From the NCBI GenBank assembly GCA_035772405.1, contig JAYKKM010000258.1, positions 62,001 to 126,000 on the forward strand: 64,000 bases of DNA, given 5' to 3'. The DNA is from Chrysogorgia sp. JL179-B06. Lineage: Eukaryota; Cnidaria; Anthozoa; Scleralcyonacea; Chrysogorgiidae. A model generated the notes under the pieces. It did no database searches. It had not been told where the DNA came from and was given only the letters and a program-made list of their open reading frames with translations. Positions within the stretch are counted from its first letter, which is position 1. Each line of letters opens with the position of its first letter. Positions 11,394-25,100 of the stretch are shown here, one piece after another. A program made the position numbers and the translations under genes.

Positions 11394-12178
11394 TGAATGA
11401 TAATAATAATTTCTATATTTTATGCACTATAGTCAATTGAAACCCCGGCCCCCTGACCAAGGCGGGAAATTAACATTGGTGAGTGTTAAAGTTCGGCATT
11501 TTCCACGGTCATCGGGGGAAATTGCCTGTTAAAGTCCCGGCCTCTATGCCCGCGGTACTTATTAAAATGAATTGAATAGGTCATTTCCAAATTTTATTTA
11601 TATAGTTCACTTCCTGCAAACAATAGTTTCAGGTCGTGGACGAGGTCGGAAAATTTAACAATTATATAGAGCGTAATTCGAAAATGGCCACATGTAAACT
11701 CCATATTAAATATTTTGTAAACTCCATATAAATATTTTGTACGGTTCGTAGTAAGGGGGTACGAAGTAAAAGTTAAAGTATAAATAGAAAGCTTCGAAAT
11801 CCGAGCAGAAGTTAACAGATTGTCAAGAACAGATACCGGCGAAGAAAAAAAAGAGAACATTTTAGTTATTGTTAAGTAAAGAAAGTTGTCAACAACAACT
11901 ATATTGTTAAGTTTATTATGAGAAAATAAATATTCTGCTTCTGCTTTTGTTATTATATTGAAGCGATATGTATTCCATCACCTTCGATTACTTTAGTTTT
12001 CAACTGCACATCATTTTTTTAGAGTTGCACAAATTGATTTAGAACTGCACATTTTGTGTAGAACTGCACGTTAAAAAAAACCCTGGCTGAGTGTAAAAAA
12101 GTAGAGTGCTGCGCAAGCAGTGTTATGGATATAGTAAAGGGAAAAGGTGGTGAACTGCATTTTTGAGCAATGCCGAAA

Positions 12179-12209
12179 TACTGACGTTTCGAGCAGAGCC
12201 CTTCATCAG
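12179..12209 (-). ncRNA. Hammerhead-like motif of a different family
   Basis: - strand CTGATGA, stem II GGGC/GCTC with a 3-base loop, GAAA, CGTCAG, TA. The sequence outside the core is unrelated to the 1158 family. Confidence 0.5.
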
Positions 12210-13066
12210 AGGTCGTCTCTGACATCAAGGGATGTTATCTGTAAGAGTAGGCTGGGATGGTTTGCTCACCATTGGCGGATCCAGGGTTATTCGAAAGGGG
12301 GGTGCAGGGCCGCCGAGAGGATCTTTGGGGCCCGGGGCAAAATATCGTTTTGGGGGCCCTGATGACGTCATAATGTCCAGTGGAGGATCCGGGGCCCTGC
12401 TTCCCCGGAAAGTTTTTGAATTTAGGGTCTCTGATTTATGGCATTTCCTGCATTTTCACATAAATCACGTTTTTTTTGTAGTATATCCCATTATTTTTAA
12501 GAAAATATTCTTGATGAATGTACTATTTTTATAAAATAAAAAGACAAAAGAGGCACCTTGGCAATAAATAATTGAATCACAGAAGAACACGTTTAATCAG
12601 TGGCGTAATGGAGCTACTGAGACTGTGAGTGAGGACACGTTTGGGCCCCCGCCCCAATCAATTTTGACTGTCGGGGCCTGTGCGGCTTAATCTTCATCAT
12701 GTCCAAAACTCAAAAGTTAGTGTATGCATGCATGTTCGCGGCCACGCCGTTGCTAAAAATGTACGATTACAAAGGGCATCAAGGTTATTAAACACTTTAA
12801 TATATAAACTCAGAAGTATAGTACTGAACCAACTGAACTGACAGCTTTTGAACGTCGTTTTATAAAAAAGTTATCTTGGAACCCATGTTAAAATATCTAT
12901 GAGTACGTGCATGCAAACTGGCTTTTGCAATGAAAATTGGATAAGCTACAGTATATCAAAACATTGTGCTAACCTTATAATCGGTCATATAATATTGCGT
13001 TTATCACTTCGACTTCTTCGTCTTGACATGGTAAAAAACAGAAAACACTTGTTTGCGGGATTTTAA

Positions 13067-13089
13067 GGGGGGGGGGGGGGGGGGGGGGG
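13067..13089 (+). repeat. 23-base G homopolymer
   Basis: Uninterrupted G run followed by CGTCAGG; length is likely imprecise in any assembly. Confidence 0.9.
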
Positions 13090-16062
13090 CGTCAGGTTGT
13101 GAAAACAAATTTGGGAAAGAAGGGTTTGCGTAAGGGACTTTGAAAGTTTCGCTAAACTGCAACAGAGCATAGAGTCACCGCGTTTTGCAAGTAAGAGAGT
13201 GCTGGAAACTCTGAAATTACACTAAACAGTTTTAGTATAGAAACTTCCTCTAATTTGCTACGAGGCGAATAGAGAGGTTGGTATAATGCCAAAATAGTGT
13301 GTATGAGGTGTAACGTGGCCTTCGTCAGAGAGTAAAACGAAAAGTCACTTTATGTTTCACTCTGTGATGAAGGACATTCGCTCGAAAAGTTAAACCTCCT
13401 TTACATACCATTTCGTCAATACATCAACCTTTTAGACTATTTAATTTCACTGCCTACGCAGCACAACAACTTTTTTCAAATTATTATTTAAGTTAGTGCT
13501 TCAAACTTTCAAAAAACGGGGCATAAGCATTGTTTTTTGCGAAAAACTCGTTCTTATCGCGTCAATTTATACAATAATTTGTTTACTATGCGCATTTTCA
13601 TTGGTTGTAAGCCACGATCTATTCACGTCAGATCACGTCAGATGACTGCTTTTGTCTTTTTCCATGGCCCAGAAATCGCTGAGAGCTTCAATAAGCATTT
13701 TGAACGGTTTGTATTGTATAAAACAAATAGATTCCATTTTGTCTGTTCAGTTATATATATAGAAACAAAGAAGACGTCAGAACGTAGTGACCAATTTGAC
13801 TATCGTCCCGTGGGCTACTTTTTTGTTCTTACCCGTTCTGACGTCATCTGTGCATCTATAACTGAACAGACAACGGCAAAATGGAATTTATTTGTTAAAT
13901 TCATCATTGCAAATTCAGCATTTTCATTGTTTCTACTGATGGCCCACCGAATAGAATGGCGGTTATCTTACTTAAGTGTGGTGAACTGCCAAGATTTTAG
14001 GAATGAATTACTGACATTTCGAGCGGAGTAAGTTTCATCATTATTTTGGTCTAACACTCTAGAACAGGGAGTACTTTGGTCTAATACTCTAGAACTGAGT
14101 ACTTTGGTCTTACTCTGACGAAAAGCTCTGCTCAAAATGTCAGTATTCTAAATATATCGGCAGTATTAATATTTCTACTTCTGAATTCTGTTAATTCCAG
14201 TGACATTGAGGGGTCCGTTGCTATGGCAACACATAACAAAATTTTTCAAAATGGCCTATTGCTCTACATATTTGAAAATAAGCACAATGACTCCCCATTT
14301 TTTAAAATTTGTTTTGCCTTCATTAGCATGAACAATCAATAGGCAGATTATAAAAAACCTGTAATGACATTTTTATCAGAAATAAACTTTTTTGGCATTA
14401 CAGAATTTTTTATTTTTGGTGTGGAGGCAGATTTTAACAACAGAATACATCATGCCAAATTTCGGCATAGGTCACTGGACAAAATACTGATTAAGTACAT
14501 GTATGCCGATATTCTATTGAGAAATGGTACTGTTTTAGTGGGGTCAGCAATGCACACAGTTTGTTGATATCTTGCAAGCTAGGTGACTCCTGCTGATCGC
14601 CACCTTTAACTGATTGCTTTTTGATATTATATACAGAGCAATTCCTTCCTCGGAAAAATCAATGAAAGTTTCATTTTAATTACTAAATGTTTATAAAAAA
14701 TGTCATTTGATTTTGCTGGTGAATGACAAAAGTCTGCCTGAGAGAAAAATGAACCTTATTTTTTCACAATACTGAGTTCTGCATGAACCATATAAGATCA
14801 TCGTTTAGGGGTTATAGCAACATGCAGATCATTTCTGCCTAATGCTGCAGAGCAGTCTGCATTTCTTGCATACAATACATTACAAAACCTTTTCAGTCTT
14901 ACATCTGTAAGTGTACCCTCGATCATGTGTTATTTTCAGCCATTTTCAGTTTTGCTTCCCTTTTGTTCTTCTCAATCCTCAGTTGGTCAATATGTCGTTT
15001 GGCAAAGACAAATGATGTAATACCAGAGAAAACAACCACCACCCTGACAAATTTAGGAGATTAACAGATTAAATTTATATATACATTTCTTTGTTGATCA
15101 TTCATTGTTCTCATGGGCAAGTGAAATTTGAATGTTTGGAGTCAAGGGAGGAGTCATGCTACAATATATGCATATAACCAGCAAATTCATTCATTTTTAG
15201 CCAAGAGGGTTTTATGTAATATATATATATTTTTTTTTGAGGTCCGTAACTCAGGTCCGTAACTAAAATAGAGCCTTTTGATTGGCTGAGTACAAGGTCC
15301 GTATCACACCAGTACATACCTCTCGCAACTTTCGCACAACCTAATTGTGATGTCACAACCCCTGATCTGTGGGTGGCTACATTTCTGCAGAAATTGCTTT
15401 TTGATTCAGGTTAGGGTCATTTGTTTGTCAGTGTTTTTAGATACCCCCTCAAAAAAGTTTTTAGATACCCCCTCAAATGGGCTATTTCCACTTAATACTG
15501 TATTATATTGAGGGCCCTGGAGGGGGGGGGGGCAGCTCATCTTCATTAAAGCCAAAGCTCGATCTCCTGAGAATATACTATAATTCCCCCATATTTTGGT
15601 GCTTTAATTATCTCCAAGGGGTAAGGGAGATATATCAGGGGGAGACTAGGTTGAAAGTGGCTTATTATCCTAAGATAAATCTATCCAAGAGGCAAAAGCA
15701 ATATGAGAAATTGCACCCCAATCACCATAAACTCATAGAATTTAGATCAACCACCTCTATTATGAAATATCTTACCATCCAAAAGCAACCATAGGCATGC
15801 CTTGATTCCTTGTCAAAACTGCAAAATATTTCTTTCTAGTGGGCATTTTACATATTAAGGACATACACCAATTTAGACGAATTTTCCCACGGGGGGTTAT
15901 CACTTTACAATATTTTGTTTCTATCCCCAGTCCCACAGCTCACCGACGCCATTTGCCATTTAAATCCCAGACGACGCGTGCTTGGATATATCATCGGTTT
16001 TGGTTTATATATGTTGTACTTCTTTATGTGCTTTCATTTCGCTCTACTATAGCTTAAACGTC

Positions 16063-16137
16063 ATGGGAGTTCCTGCATTTTTTCGCTGGCTTTCAAAAAA
16101 ATATCCTTCCATTGTGGTTCATTCAGTCGAGGAAAAG
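16063..16137 (+). CDS. XRN2: XRN2 exon 1 (start codon)
   Basis: Residues 1-25, [16 protein letters not shown] then IVVHSVEEK; ends in phase 0 at AAG before GTAATA. The family always begins MGVP, so this ATG is the start; its context is aacgtcATGG. The transcription start was not identified: upstream bases are repeat-derived down to about 15950 and no clear TATA box is seen at the right spacing. Confidence 0.97.
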
Positions 16138-19100
16138 GTAATAGTTTATTGTTGAACTTTTTCGATAACGAGAATCGAACGTATATAAACGTCAAAGACA
16201 CTGATAACTTAGCAATTTTTCACAGCTGAGAACCATGCGGATAAACACTATTCTCTACAGTTAATAAACTAGTATTTGTGGGCATTTTTTGTTATTGTTG
16301 GTCTCATTTTCAGCCACAAGAAGTGAACGACACCAAAATTCCAATTGACACCAGCAGACCAAATCCCAACGATGTGGAGTTTGACAATTTATACTTGGAT
16401 ATGAACGGCATCATTCATCCCTGTTGCCATCCAGAAAACAAGTAATGTAACTTGATTTATTTAACGTTAGAGTTGTTTCTCTTGTTGTTCTTAAGCTTTG
16501 CGTAATACAATATACAGGTAGCATTTTGTACACAGTATTTATGTTTTGGTTGCCAGTACATGTCCATTTAACAGGGCTGGCGGAGCCTGGGTTTTAGCCC
16601 CTCTGCTTGTTAATAGTAAATATTTATTCAGGATAAAACACTACAGAATTTACAATGTTCTGTTGTCAATGTTCAATATTCTGTTGATATTCTGTTGTTA
16701 ATATTTCAAAGAGCTATTTCCAAGGATCGAAATGGAGGATATTACATTGACGTTTAGCAAGAATGTCATATTGTGTTATTATATGGTATAAGTTACTTCC
16801 AGTGAAATCACATGCTCTGATTGGTTGAGATGCAATGACAGCCGGTCGTAACTTTCTCGTAATGGACTGATCTGAATTACGGGTTTTTATGAACTTTTTA
16901 TAACAAATAACAAAAAAAAAATTTGAAAATCCGAAAACTAAGTCATGAGTGAACCACTATCCGAGGATGAACACTCAGAAAGTGAGTTTTATATTCTGAA
17001 AACTGCAATTACAATGACGAAAACAATGGAAATGCCAGTAAAGTCTTCCTATTAAATAGACAACTTTGTATCAGGCCAACAAAGTGTAAATACAGCATGC
17101 AAAAAAGTGCCATATAAATATAATAAACTCCTTATTAACAGCTTGTCCACTTGGTCATTACAGGAAAATATATCATAACTTGGTCTTGACAGTACGGACC
17201 TACGGGCTTGGTCCTTACAGTCAAGACCTCAGTCTGATATTTTCCTGAAATTGACCGTGCTCTTGATTAATAAGAGCTCAGTTATGCACAATTTGAGTGC
17301 ATGTGAAATGGATCAACTTGCAGTGGCAGTGCTTGACGTCTAACACAAATCTACACATGAGCGGCAGCTATATTGACAATGACATCATCACAGTATTTGT
17401 GGCTTATATAATAATCATTCTAACAACAGTCTTCTTTTGATCCAAATACCTGTAAATCTATATCCTAGATGATCAACTTCAAATATTATTTTGTTTTTTA
17501 GACCTCCACCTAAGAATGAAGATGAAATGATGGTAGCTATATTTGATTATATCGACAGGTATACATTATCAGCATTGAATACGTATTATTATTAATTTTA
17601 TTAAAATAGGAAAATAATTGTAGTTGATTGTAATTATGTCAACTATATTACTGTATGTCAATCAGATAAGCATCAGGTCATCTCTTTCTCTTTGCAGAAT
17701 TTTTTCAATAGTTCGTCCAAGGAAGATTTTGTATATGGCAATTGATGGAGTTGTAAGTTTTAATGTACTACCACTGGCAGTGATGGTATTCAAAAATTGG
17801 TTTCAAAAAACATTGTTTTTTCACATAATACTATATAGTGATATAGTATTATGTGAAAAAACAATGTTTTTTGAAACCAATTGTTTATCAATATTGCTTC
17901 AAGTAAAAAAATGGAAAACTGATCAGCATCTTCACAATAACAAACTGTGATCATCGTGAGCCAGTTTGATACAGTAGCATGTTTTATTTTTTTGCAGTCT
18001 GTATCCTACCAAATCCTGCTTTCTGATTGGCTAACGAGCGGTCCGTATGAGACCATACTGACCGCTCGTGCGAACCGCTCGTTTTATAAGCCGTAAAATA
18101 TATTCTAAAAACATTTGAAAATGAACTTAAATAAAATGAGTCTTATATCGTAATTATAATGATGATCAAAAATTAATACAAAATGGGTTGAGAGATTTAG
18201 CCAAGTTATTTTCCTCATACTAGATTAACTTTTTTCCAGGCACCCAGGGCAAAAATGAATCAACAAAGGTCAAGGAGATTCAGAGCTTCAAAGGAAACCA
18301 AGTAAGAATTAAGTTGAACGAACCTGAATTTTATACTATGGTGCAAAACGTTTTTCTCTGATACTGAACAAGATGTACTGTTTTATGCTAGGGAGAAAGT
18401 TGATGATTTGGCTCACTACCGTGAAGAAATATTGAATAAAGGTACATGTACAATACATTAGATGTGTGAAGTTGATCGTCCAGGTTGTTGTAAGGCCAAG
18501 TAAAAAAATTATGTGGTTTTGGTTACATCTTGAAAAAAATTAGGGTAGGTAGGTCGGGATTTTATTTTTTTTAAGAAAAGTTTTTGGTCAATTGCCACAC
18601 AGGCCGTCATCTTGTTCCATTATATTGTTGTGCAAGAATGACGCCCTGGGAACTAATTTAGCAAAATGGCGATTGTTACAAAGCCAGCGACGGTGGCAGG
18701 TCACGTAGTGATCTTATTTTACGATTTTACCAAGGTAAAACTTATTTTATCATTAAAGTCTATGTAAAAACTATAAAACCTACCTTTTTTATGGCTAATA
18801 GTCCTTTGGCGCAAAAATATTGCGCAAAAATGTCACAAAATTTACAGGGTCGGTCGGGTAACCAGAACCACACAATTTCTTTATTTGGCCTAATCTTGAG
18901 AAAGACTATTGTTGGTGACTGACGTTTCAATGGCCTCAGCAGCAGTCATCTTCAGAGTCAAGTAAAGCGTGTTTGTTTGCCTATATTATATACGTCTGGT
19001 TCGTTACATCATCATTTGTTTGTGTCATAATTAGTGGGTGTTGCATCATGCATTAATAATTTATGTAAATTATTATATTATGTTGATTAAACGGATATAG

Positions 19101-22100
19101 TTGCCCTTCAGTAGCATTGTTGTAAAGAATAAGGAAATCAAATGAGGCCGATAACTACTGTTTAAAAATACTTTATTGGAAGTATGCGTCTTAGCTTTCG
19201 TCGATCAACGACATCATCAGAGACAAAGAAGGATAAAAAGATAACAGCATTATATAGGTGCTAAGTATGTAAAATATGTAAATAAATATATGCTAATATA
19301 TGAATATAAATGTGGTCTAAAACAATAAATGAGATAGTTCATTGCATTCCTCCCGAGAGTTTATTTGTGGTCTCTGTTTCTTAATATAGAGAGCTTCCTT
19401 CAAACGTAAGTTGACTGGGTCAGTGTCTCTGGCGATAATGTTTACGCTTATTGAGGTCCCTGTGTTATCGCCACCGCAAGCAGTAAGATGTTTAAACACT
19501 GATGACGCTGGTTTCGAGAGATGTTCATTAATTCTGTCATGTAAATTTCGGATAGTGCTACCTATATAGTTGAGATGGCATTTGTTGCAAATGATTTTAT
19601 ATACAACATTCTTTTTAAAGCACGTGCGGTCTTCGGAGATAGCACAGTTCGGTCGTTTGCATGTCGGCTGGTTTTTTTTTTGTTGAAATGTTTGTCGTAA
19701 TGTTGTTGATTTGTGGATAATTCGAATGGGGAGGCCTTCGCGTTTGAATATGTTTCTGATTTTATGGTCTATTGCGTCGGATATATAAGGAATACTGAAA
19801 TACAGCCAATTAGTATTATCATCTGGTTGTTGGTTGTGGTTGTTGGTTCGGTTGTGTAGTTGAGTGTCTTCTATCCAATTGTGTGGGTATTCATTGAGCT
19901 GTAAAACACGCGTGAATTGTCGATGGTGTTTGTCCTTGGCAGATTGTGTTGAGCATCGTTGGTCAATTCTATTCCTTTCATTGCGTATAACGTTATATTA
20001 CCTATAATTATGTAACATATATTATTACCTATATGTAACATATATACAATTTATAATTGTAATTGACTCTGAAAAGCCCCCTGGGGAGACTTCATTAAAG
20101 TATTGTATTGTAGTAAATTGTTATCAATAATATGCATTTGCCTTGTTCTACAATACAATTTATGATGTGAGTTGTTATTTCAGTTTTGTAACTGTCTTGT
20201 AGTTATATTATTTATTAATTTTTAGGTGCTGATTTACCACCAGTAAAGGAAAAAACTGAACATTTTGATAGTAACTGTATCACTCCTGTAAGCATTAAAC
20301 GTTTTGATTTCATTTGGTTTAATTGTACAGGGTCTGACTTTCCAATTCGGAAATTGTTAAGAGATTTTGGAAAATGCGAAGAGTTGTGAAGCTATTTTTC
20401 TGAAAATTGCAAAGTTCTTTCACTATGTCAAATACCCAGGAATGTCTTACAATTAATGCACATACAGTATAACTGTGAAGCAAAGTCTCACATTCTTTGA
20501 CAGAGATTCCACTAACTATACCTTGTGGCTTTGCCAGGTCTAGTTATTGTAACTTATTCTAATATATTTTTTCATTGTGTTTTTCAGGGCACAGAGTTCA
20601 TGGATAATTTGTCAGTTTCCTTACGGTATTATATTGCTGATAGATTAAATCATGATCCAGGATGGAAAGATATTAAGGTAAGTTAATGCCAGATTTGTTA
20701 TGTAAAGTTATTTTTATAATTATTGTAAAAATCATTCTTACTGTAGCTTTTACCGTGCAGTACAGTATTTTGATTACAGTAATTAGTTTACTGATCCAAT
20801 AAACCTACAATTTGTTTTTCAAAACCTAGAATTTGTTTTTCAAAACCTAGAATTTGTTTTTCAAGACCTACAATTTGTTTTTCAAAACCTAGAATTTGTT
20901 TTTCTAAACCTACAATTTGTTTTTCCTAAACCTACAATTTGTTTTTCAAAACCTGCAATTTGTTTTTCAAAACCTACAATTTATTTTTCTAAACCAACAA
21001 TTTGTTTTTCAAAACCTACAATTTGTTTTTCAAAACCTACAATTTGTTTTCCTAAACCTACAATTTGTTTTTCAAAACTTACAATTTGTTTTTCAAAACT
21101 TACAATTTGTTTTTCCAAACCTACAATTTGTTTTTCAAAACCTACAATTTGTTTTTCAAAACTTACAATTTGTTTTCCTAAACCTATAATTTGTTTTTCA
21201 AAACCTATAATTTGTTTTTCAAAACACAATTTATTTTTCAAAACTTACAATTTGTTTTCCTAAACTTACAATTTGTTTTTCAAAACTTACAATTTGTTTT
21301 ACAAAACCTACAATTTATTTTTCAAAACTTACAATTTGTTTTTCAAAACTTACAATTTGTTTTTCAAAACCTACAATTTATTTTTTAAAACTTAGCTACA
21401 ATTTGTTTTTCAAAACCTAGAATTTGTTTTTTAAAACCTACAATTTGTTTTTCAAAACCTACAATTTGTTTTTCAAAACCTATAATTTGTTTTTCAAAAG
21501 CTACCATTTGTTTTTCAAAACCTAGAATTTGTTTTTCAAAACCTATAATTTGTTTTTCAAAAAGCTACAATGAAATTTTGTTATTCCTAAACCTAAAAGT
21601 TGTTATCCCTAACATACCATTTGTTATTCCTAAACCTAAAAGTTGTTATCCCTAACATACAATTTGTTATTCCTAAACCTACAATTTTTATTGCTAAACC
21701 TATAATTTTTTATTCCTAAACCTATATTTTTTATTCCTAAACCTATAATTTTTTATTCCTAAACCTATAATTTTGTTATTCCTAAAGCTATATTTTTTAT
21801 TCCTAAAGCTATATTTTTTATTCCTAAAGCTATATTTTTTTATTCCTAAACCTATAATTTTTATTCCTAAACTTATAATTTTTATTTCTAAATTTTTTAT
21901 TCCTAAACCTATAATTTTTTGTTCCTAAATTTATTATTCCTAAACCTATAATTTTTTATTCCTAAACCTATCATTTTTTATTCCTAAATCTATAATTTTT
22001 TTATTCATAAATCTATAATTTTTTTATTCATAAACCTATAATTTGTTATTCAAACCTATAATTTTTTGTTCCTAAATTTTTTATTCCTAAACCTATAATT

Positions 22101-25100
22101 TTTTATTCCTAAATTTATTATTCCTAAACCTATAATTTTTTGTTCCTAAACCTATGTTTTATTCCTAAACCTATAATTTTTATTCCTAAACTTATAATTT
22201 TTATTTCTAAATTTTTTATTCCTAAACCTATAATTTTTTGTTCCTAAATTTATTATTCCTAAACCTATAATTTTTTATTCCTAAACCTATCATTTTTTAT
22301 TCCTAAATCTATAATTTTTTTATTCATAAATCTATAATTTTTTTATTCCTAAACCTATAATTTGTTATTCAAACCTATAATTTTTTGTTCCTAAATTTTT
22401 TATTCCTAAACCTATAATTTTTTATTCCTAAATTTATTATTCCTAAACCTATAATTTTTTGTTCCTAAACCTATGTTTTATTCCTAAACCTATAATTTTT
22501 ATTCCTAAACTTATAATTTTTATTTCTAAATTTTTTATTCCTAAACCTATAATTTTTTGTTCCTAAATTTATTATTCCTAAACCTATAATTTTTTATTCC
22601 TAAACCTATCATTTTTTATTCCTAAATCTATAATTTTTTTATTCATAAATCTATAATTTTTTTATTCCTAAACCTATAATTTGTTATTCAAACCTATAAT
22701 TTTTTGTTCCTAAATTTTTTATTCCTAAACCTATAATTTTTTATTCCTAAATTTATTATTCCTAAACCTATAATTTTTTGTTCCTAAACCTATGTTTTAT
22801 TCCTAAACCTATAATTTTTATTCCTAAACTTATAATTTTTATTTCTAAATTTTTTATTCCTAAACCTATAATTTTTTGTTCCTAAATTTATTATTCCTAA
22901 ACCTATAATTTTTTATTCCTAAACCTATCATTTTTTATTCCTAAATCTATAATTTTTTTATTCATAAATCTATAATTTTTTTATTCCTAAACCTATAATT
23001 TGTTATTCAAACCTATAATTTTTTGTTCCTAAATTTTTTATTCCTAAACCTATAATTTTTTTATTCCTAAATTTATTATTCCTAAACCTATAATTTTTTG
23101 TTCCTAAACCTATGTTTTATTCCTAAACCTATAATTTTTATTCCTAAACTTATAATTTTTATTTCTAAATTTTTTATTCCTAAACCTATAATTTTTTGTT
23201 CCTAAATTTATTATTCCTAAACCTATAATTTTTTATTCCTAAACCTATCATTTTTTATTCCTAAATCTATAATTTTTTTATTCATAAATCTATAATTTTT
23301 TTATTCCTAAACCTATAATTTGTTATTCAAACCTATAATTTTTTGTTCCTAAATTTTTTATTCCTAAACCTATAATTTTTTATTCCTAAATTTATTATTC
23401 CTAAACCTATAATTTTTTGTTCCTAAACCTATGTTTTATTCCTAAACCTATGATTTTTTATTCCTAATCCTATAATTTTTTATTCTTAAATTTATTATTC
23501 CTAAACCTATAATTTTTTGTTCCTAAATTTATTATTCCTAAACCTATAATTTTTTGTTCCTAAACCTATAATTTTTTATTCCTAAACCTATAATTTTTTA
23601 TTCCTAAACCTATAATATTTTATTCCTAAACCTATAATTTTTTGTTCCTAAACCTATAATTTTTTATTCCTAAACCTATAATTTTTTATTCCTAAACCTA
23701 TAATTTTTTATTCCTAAATTTATTATTCCTAAACCTATACTTTTTTGTTCCTAAACCTATAATTTTTTATTCCTAAACCTATATTTTTTTATTTCTAAAT
23801 TTTTTATTCCTAAACCTATAATTTTTTATTCCTAAATTTATTATTCCTAAACCTATAATTTTTTGTTCCTAAACCTGTTTTATTCCTAAACCTATGATTT
23901 TTTATTCCTAAACCTATAATTTTTTGTTCCTAAATTTATTATTCCTAAACCTATAATTTTTTGTTCCTAAACCTATAATTTTTTATTCCTAAACCTATAA
24001 TTTTTTATTCCTAAACCTATAATTTTTTGTTCCTAAACCTATAATTTTTTATTCCTAAACCTATAATTTATTATTCCTAAACCTATAATTTTTTGTTCCT
24101 GAATTTATTATTCCTAAACCTATACTTTTTTGTTCCTAAACCTATAATTTTTTATTCCTAAACCTATTTTTTTATTTCTAAATTTTTTATTCCTAAACCT
24201 ATAATTTGTTATTCTTAAACCTATATTTTTTTATTTCTAATTTTTTTATTCCTAAACCTATAATTTTTTATTCCTACATTTATTATTCCTAGACCTATAA
24301 TTGTTCATTCCTAAACCTATAACTTTTTATTTCTAAATTTTGTATTCCTAAACCTATAATTTGTTATTCTTAAACCTATAATTTTTTGTTCCTAAACATA
24401 TAATTTTTTATTGCTAAACCTATAATTTTGTTATTTAGTAAACCTACAATTGTTTTCCCAAACCTACAATTTGTTTTCCAAAGCCTATAATTTGTTTTCC
24501 AAAGCCTATAATTTGTTTTCCTAAACATACAATTTGTTTTCCTAAATCTTCTAGGTTATTTTATCTGATGCAAATGTGCCTGGGGAAGGGGAACATAAAA
24601 TTATGGATTTCATTCGAAAACAGAGAGGTTTGCTGTCAACTTATTAAATTCATGGTTTCTTGTCATTTGTACACTAACTGTAATTTTCAGGTGGATTGTT
24701 GTTCATACTGTAGATTTGACAATTTTTTCTTACAGCAAATCCAAGTCATGATCCCAACACTCATCACTGCCTCAATGGAGCTGATGGTAATTCGATGAAA
24801 TTAAATTTATTTATTAAAATAATATTAGAGTGTATCGTACAGCCACCTCAGATCAATATATTCCACTCTAACACCCCGTATCTATTCTATGGGAATATTT
24901 AAATCTGTTTTGGTGTAACAATTTAGGCCATGTAAGGAAATTTATAATTGCCTTCTATTTGTTTTGTTTTATCTAGCTGATTTAATCATGCTTGGTAAGT
25001 AACAATACGAATGTAGACTTGTTAATTGAGAGTGAGGTACTGTATGAACATTAGGGACCTTAAGCTCTACGACGGCAACCTAGGACAAAATAATCTTTAT

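Larger units (their letters stand above)
11398..16062. other. Gene-free interval upstream of XRN2
   Basis: 11440-11870 is an inverse copy of 28240-28620. 12250-12430 and 13000-13420 are GC-rich repeat fragments. 13715-13900 is an inverted repeat that creates a 164-codon open frame. 15900-16062 should contain the XRN2 promoter and 5' UTR, but no element stands out. Confidence 0.5.

Noticed and set aside
13304..13420. Further hammerhead-like sequences (GTGATGA...CGAAAAG)
   Set aside because: Core base changed, stem II does not pair and no GTC; too weak to list.
13537..14031. 164-codon open frame on the + strand
   Set aside because: It spans an inverted repeat (13715-13900) and low-complexity flanks, has no recognisable domain and its first ATG has no supporting context.
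15477..15794. 105-codon open frame with GPGGGGGSSSS
   Set aside because: The glycine run is a G homopolymer; no similarity recognised and no splice or promoter context.
20917..21388. Open frames on both strands with regular FQNLQFV or EKQIVGF repeats
   Set aside because: They are translations of the intron 8 minisatellite; the unit length of 21 bases keeps them open. They lie between two solid XRN2 exons.
20800..24550. CRISPR-like regular array
   Set aside because: No constant repeat alternating with unique spacers; monomers are continuous and the genome is eukaryotic.
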